A DNA stretch of 64,000 nt, taken from Ceratotherium simum simum. Taxonomy: Eukaryota > Chordata > Mammalia > Perissodactyla > Rhinocerotidae. Position 1 is the stretch's first letter. The number at the start of each line of letters is the position of its first letter. The position numbers were made by a program, and so were the translations under genes. This document shows positions 61,365 through 64,000 of the stretch, in pieces. The DNA lies in contig NW_004454195.1 in assembly GCF_000283155.1 (NCBI RefSeq), positions 8,027,076 to 8,091,075 of the forward strand, given 5' to 3'. Under the pieces are notes generated by a model that saw nothing but the letters and a program-made list of their open reading frames with translations, did no database searches and was not told the DNA's origin.

Positions 61365-64000
61365 CTTATTAGCCCCAGGAGTTCTTTCGTCTTTTAGATT
61401 TTCTACATAGATGATCATGTTATCTGCAACCAAAGGCAGTTTTATGTCTTCCTTCCCAATCTGTATAACTTTTATTTCCTTTTCTTACCTTACTGCATTA
61501 GCAAGGACTTCCAGTATGATGTTGAAAAGGAGTGCTGAGAGGGGACATCCTTGCCTTGTACCTGATTTAGTGGGAAAGCTTTGAGTTTCTCACCATGAAG
61601 TATGATGTTAGCTATAGGTTCCTTATAGATAGTCTTCATCAAGTTGAGAAAGTTCCCCTCTAGTCCTAGTTTACTGAGAGTTTTTCATCATAAATAGGTG
61701 TTGGATTTTGTCAAATGCTTCTTCTGCACCTATTGATATGATCATATGACTGACAGGATCAGATTTCAGTCTGCTGATGTGATACAATACATTAATTGAT
61801 TTTTGAATGTTAAACCAGCCTTGAATACCTGGAATAAATCCCACTTGGTCACCGTGTATAATTCTTTTTATACTTTTTTTGATTCAATTTGCTAATATTT
61901 TGTTGAGGATTTTTGCATCTATGTTCATGAGAGATATTGGTCTGTAGTTTTCTTTTCTTATAATGTCTTTGTCTTACTTTGGTATTAGCGTAATGTTGGC
62001 CTCATAGAATGAGTTAGGAAGTATTCCTTCTGCTTCCATTCTCTGAAAGAGATTGTAGACAATTGGTATAATTTCTTACTTAAACGTTTGGTAGAATTCA
62101 CCAGTGAACCCATCTGGGCCTGGTACTTTCTATTGTTGAAATGTTATTAATTATTGATTCAATTTCTTTAATAGATATAGGCCTATTCAGGTTGTTGATT
62201 TCTTCTTGTGTGAGTTTTGGCAGATGTGTCTTTCAAGTAAGTAGTCTATTTCATCTAGGTTATAAAATTTGTGGGCAAAGAGTTGTTTACAGTATTCCTT
62301 TATTATCCTTTTTGGATATTGGTAATTTGTGTCCTGGCTCTTTTTTTCTTATTTAGCATAGCTAGAGCCTTATCGATTTTATTGATCTTTTCAAAGCACC
62401 TGCTTTCAGTTTCATTGATTTTCTCTACTGATGTCCTGTTTTTCAATACCATTGATTTTTGCTCTAATTCTTATTATTTCTTTTCTTTTTCTAGTTCCCT
62501 AAAGTGGAAACTTAGATTATTGATTTTAGATCTTTCTTCTTTTCTAATATATTCATTCAATGCTATAAATTTCCCTCTAAGCACTGCTTTCACTGCATCC
62601 CCAAAATTTGATCTTACGTTTTCATTCAGTTCAAAATATTTTTAAATCTCTCTTTAGTTTTCCTCTTTGACCCATGTATCATTTACAAGTGTGTTGTTTA
62701 ATTTCCATGTATTTTCGGATTTTCCAGTTATGCTTCTGTTATTGATTTCTAGTTTAATTCCAATGTGGTCTGAGAGCACATATTGCATGATTTCTATTCT
62801 TTTAAATTTGTTTAGGTGTGTTGTATGTCCCAGAATGGGATCCATCTTGGTGAATGTTCCATGTGAGCTTGAGAAAAATGTGTATTCTGCTGTTGTTGGA
62901 TAAAGTAGTCTATAGATGTCCATTATACCCAGTTGATTGATGGTGTTATTGAGTTCAGCTACATCCTTACTGATTTTCTGCCTGCTGGATCTGTCCATTT
63001 CTGAGAGAGGAGTGTTAAAGCCTCCAACTATGATAGTGGATTCATCTATTTCTCTTGCAGTTCTATCAGTCTGATGCTCTGTTGTTAGGTGCATATATGT
63101 TAAGAATTGTTATGTCTTCTTAGAGAATTGCCCCCTTTATCGTTATGCAATGCCCTTCTTAATCCCTGATAGCTTTCCTTACTTGGAACTTTGTTCTGTC
63201 TGAAATTAATATAGCTGCTGTTGCTTTCTTTTGATTAGTGTTAGCATGGTATATTTTTCTGCATCCACATACTTTTTATCTATATGCATCTTTATATATA
63301 AAATGGGTTTCTTGTAGACAGCATACAGTTGGGTCACGTTTTTTGATCCACTCTGATAATCTCTATCTTTTAATTGGTGTATTTAGACCACTGACATTCA
63401 AATATATACATAGTTGGATTAATATCTACCATATTCATTACTGTTTTCTGTTTGTTGCCCTTGTTATTCGTCTTCCCCTCTTCCGCCTTTTGTGGTTTTA
63501 ATTGAGCACTTTATGTGACTCCATTTTCTCTCCTTTCTTAGCATATCAATTATATTCCTTTTTTACTTTTTTAAGTGGTTACCCAAGAGTTTGTAATATA
63601 CATTTACAACTAAATCAAGTCCACTTCAAATAACACTACTGTTTCACAGTAGTGTGAATACCTTATAACACCAAAATAATCTTAATTCTTTCCTCCTGTC
63701 CCTTGTATCATTGCTGTCATTGATTTCACAAGCATAAATATATATATACACATAAGCATACATAACTGAATACATTGTTGCTATTATTATTTTAAACAAA
63801 TTGTTATCTGATAGATAAATTAAGAATAAGAAAAATAAAAGTTTTTATTTACCTTCACTTACTTCTCCTTCCATACTCTTCCTTTTTTTACATAGATCCA
63901 AGCTTCTGACCTATATTATATTCCCTCTCTCTAAAGAGCTTGTTTTAACATTTCTTGCAAGGCAGGTCTACTGGCAACAAATTCCTTCAATTTTTGTTTG
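61365..64000 (-). mobile_element. L1 LINE, ORF2 region, truncated and decayed
   Basis: Read on the minus strand from the right edge, the sequence shows an L1 ORF2 endonuclease followed by the reverse transcriptase. The endonuclease N-terminus is recognisable around 63400-63100, with several stops. The stretch 63094-62654 is an intact frame, with FNTPLSEMDRSSRQK and SDHIGIKLEINNRS as typical L1 endonuclease motifs. The reverse transcriptase follows, with the GTRQGCP-type block near 61560. It breaks off at about 61365, just after the catalytic block, so the 3' half of ORF2 and the 3'UTR are missing. Catalytic residues have changed: ADD reads ADN. Beyond 63460 lies the region upstream of ORF2, which runs out of the window. 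An old, dead copy. Confidence 0.9.

Larger units (their letters stand above)
1..64000 (-). other. CAP2: CAP2 locus, internal part (three exons plus flanking introns)
   Basis: The window lies inside the CAP2 transcription unit, read on the minus strand. The seen basis is three exons in the right order, spacing and phase (13429-13534, 18381-18466, 18787-18930). Their translation matches the N-terminal helical region of mammalian CAP2 almost residue for residue. Neither the start codon nor the stop codon is in view. The exons for the extreme N-terminus and for the proline-rich, WH2 and CARP-domain parts were searched for by eye and not found. That the gene covers the whole window is an inference from the missing exons on both sides. 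CAP2 rather than its paralogue CAP1 is called from residues such as [17 protein letters not shown] and YLNIWSELQ. Confidence 0.9.
18931..64000 (-). other. CAP2: CAP2 intron, 5'-ward part, at least 45 kb (no exon seen)
   Basis: This stretch precedes the exon starting at 18930. The preceding exon should end in a sequence like ASQYQQPHE. The only partial look-alike (near 34392-34406, QYQQH on the minus strand) lacks the flanking residues and a donor, so it was rejected. Stretches with nothing recognised besides the listed features include 18935-19715, 20350-21855, 22030-23500, 24110-26065, 28335-29195, 29375-30260, 32500-33700, 33875-36190, 37160-38085, 39770-42470, 42670-44880, 45260-47225, 47905-48685, 48740-49600, 50740-51295, 55770-57270, 57590-58740 and 58745-61200. 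Confidence 0.7.

Noticed and set aside
62271..62645. 124-codon plus-strand hydrophobic ORF
   Set aside because: It is the antisense reading of L1 ORF2. The hydrophobic bias comes from the T-rich reverse strand.

Overview
The window is mammalian nuclear DNA, mostly intron and interspersed repeats. Six SINEs carry a tRNA-derived head of the gggccggcccngtgg type. These match the equine repetitive element (ERE) family, which is restricted to odd-toed ungulates, so the source is most likely a perissodactyl such as a horse, rhinoceros or tapir. MIR, L2, old L1, MER5-type hAT elements and MLT1-type LTRs are also present, as expected for a placental mammal.

One protein-coding gene is supported: CAP2 (cyclase-associated actin cytoskeleton regulatory protein 2) on the minus strand. 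Three consecutive coding exons are visible at 18930..18787, 18466..18381 and 13534..13429. Their lengths are 144, 86 and 106 nt, which sum to 112 codons. All splice sites are GT-AG and the reading frame joins correctly. They encode roughly residues 101-212 of the protein, in the N-terminal helical domain. The preceding intron fills 18931-64000 (at least 45 kb) and the following intron fills 1-13428. I found no other CAP2 exon in either.

Layout. 1-13428 is intron with three ERE SINEs, one ERE fragment-like copy, several L2 3' ends and an L1 fragment. 13429-18930 holds the three exons and two short introns, one of which carries an L1 3' end. 18931-64000 is a large intron. It holds an unidentified protein-like ORF near 24 kb, an L2 copy split by an LTR-like element (26.9-28.3 kb), a run of MIR/L2 (29-33 kb), an MLT1 LTR and ERE (36-37 kb), a sequence-poor interval (40-47 kb), a MER5 cluster (52-55 kb), an L1 3' end (55 kb), a long T-rich stretch with an ERE (56.5-58.7 kb) and a truncated antisense L1 ORF2 running off the right edge (61.4-64 kb).

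I see no bacterial, phage, CRISPR or operon-like system and no convincing novel multi-gene system. The best leads for a second look are the unidentified ORF at 23.7-24.1 kb and a precisely bounded exon-like segment at 42481-42660 on the plus strand. Repeat family names come from recognising consensus-like sequence by eye, so subfamily names and edges are approximate.
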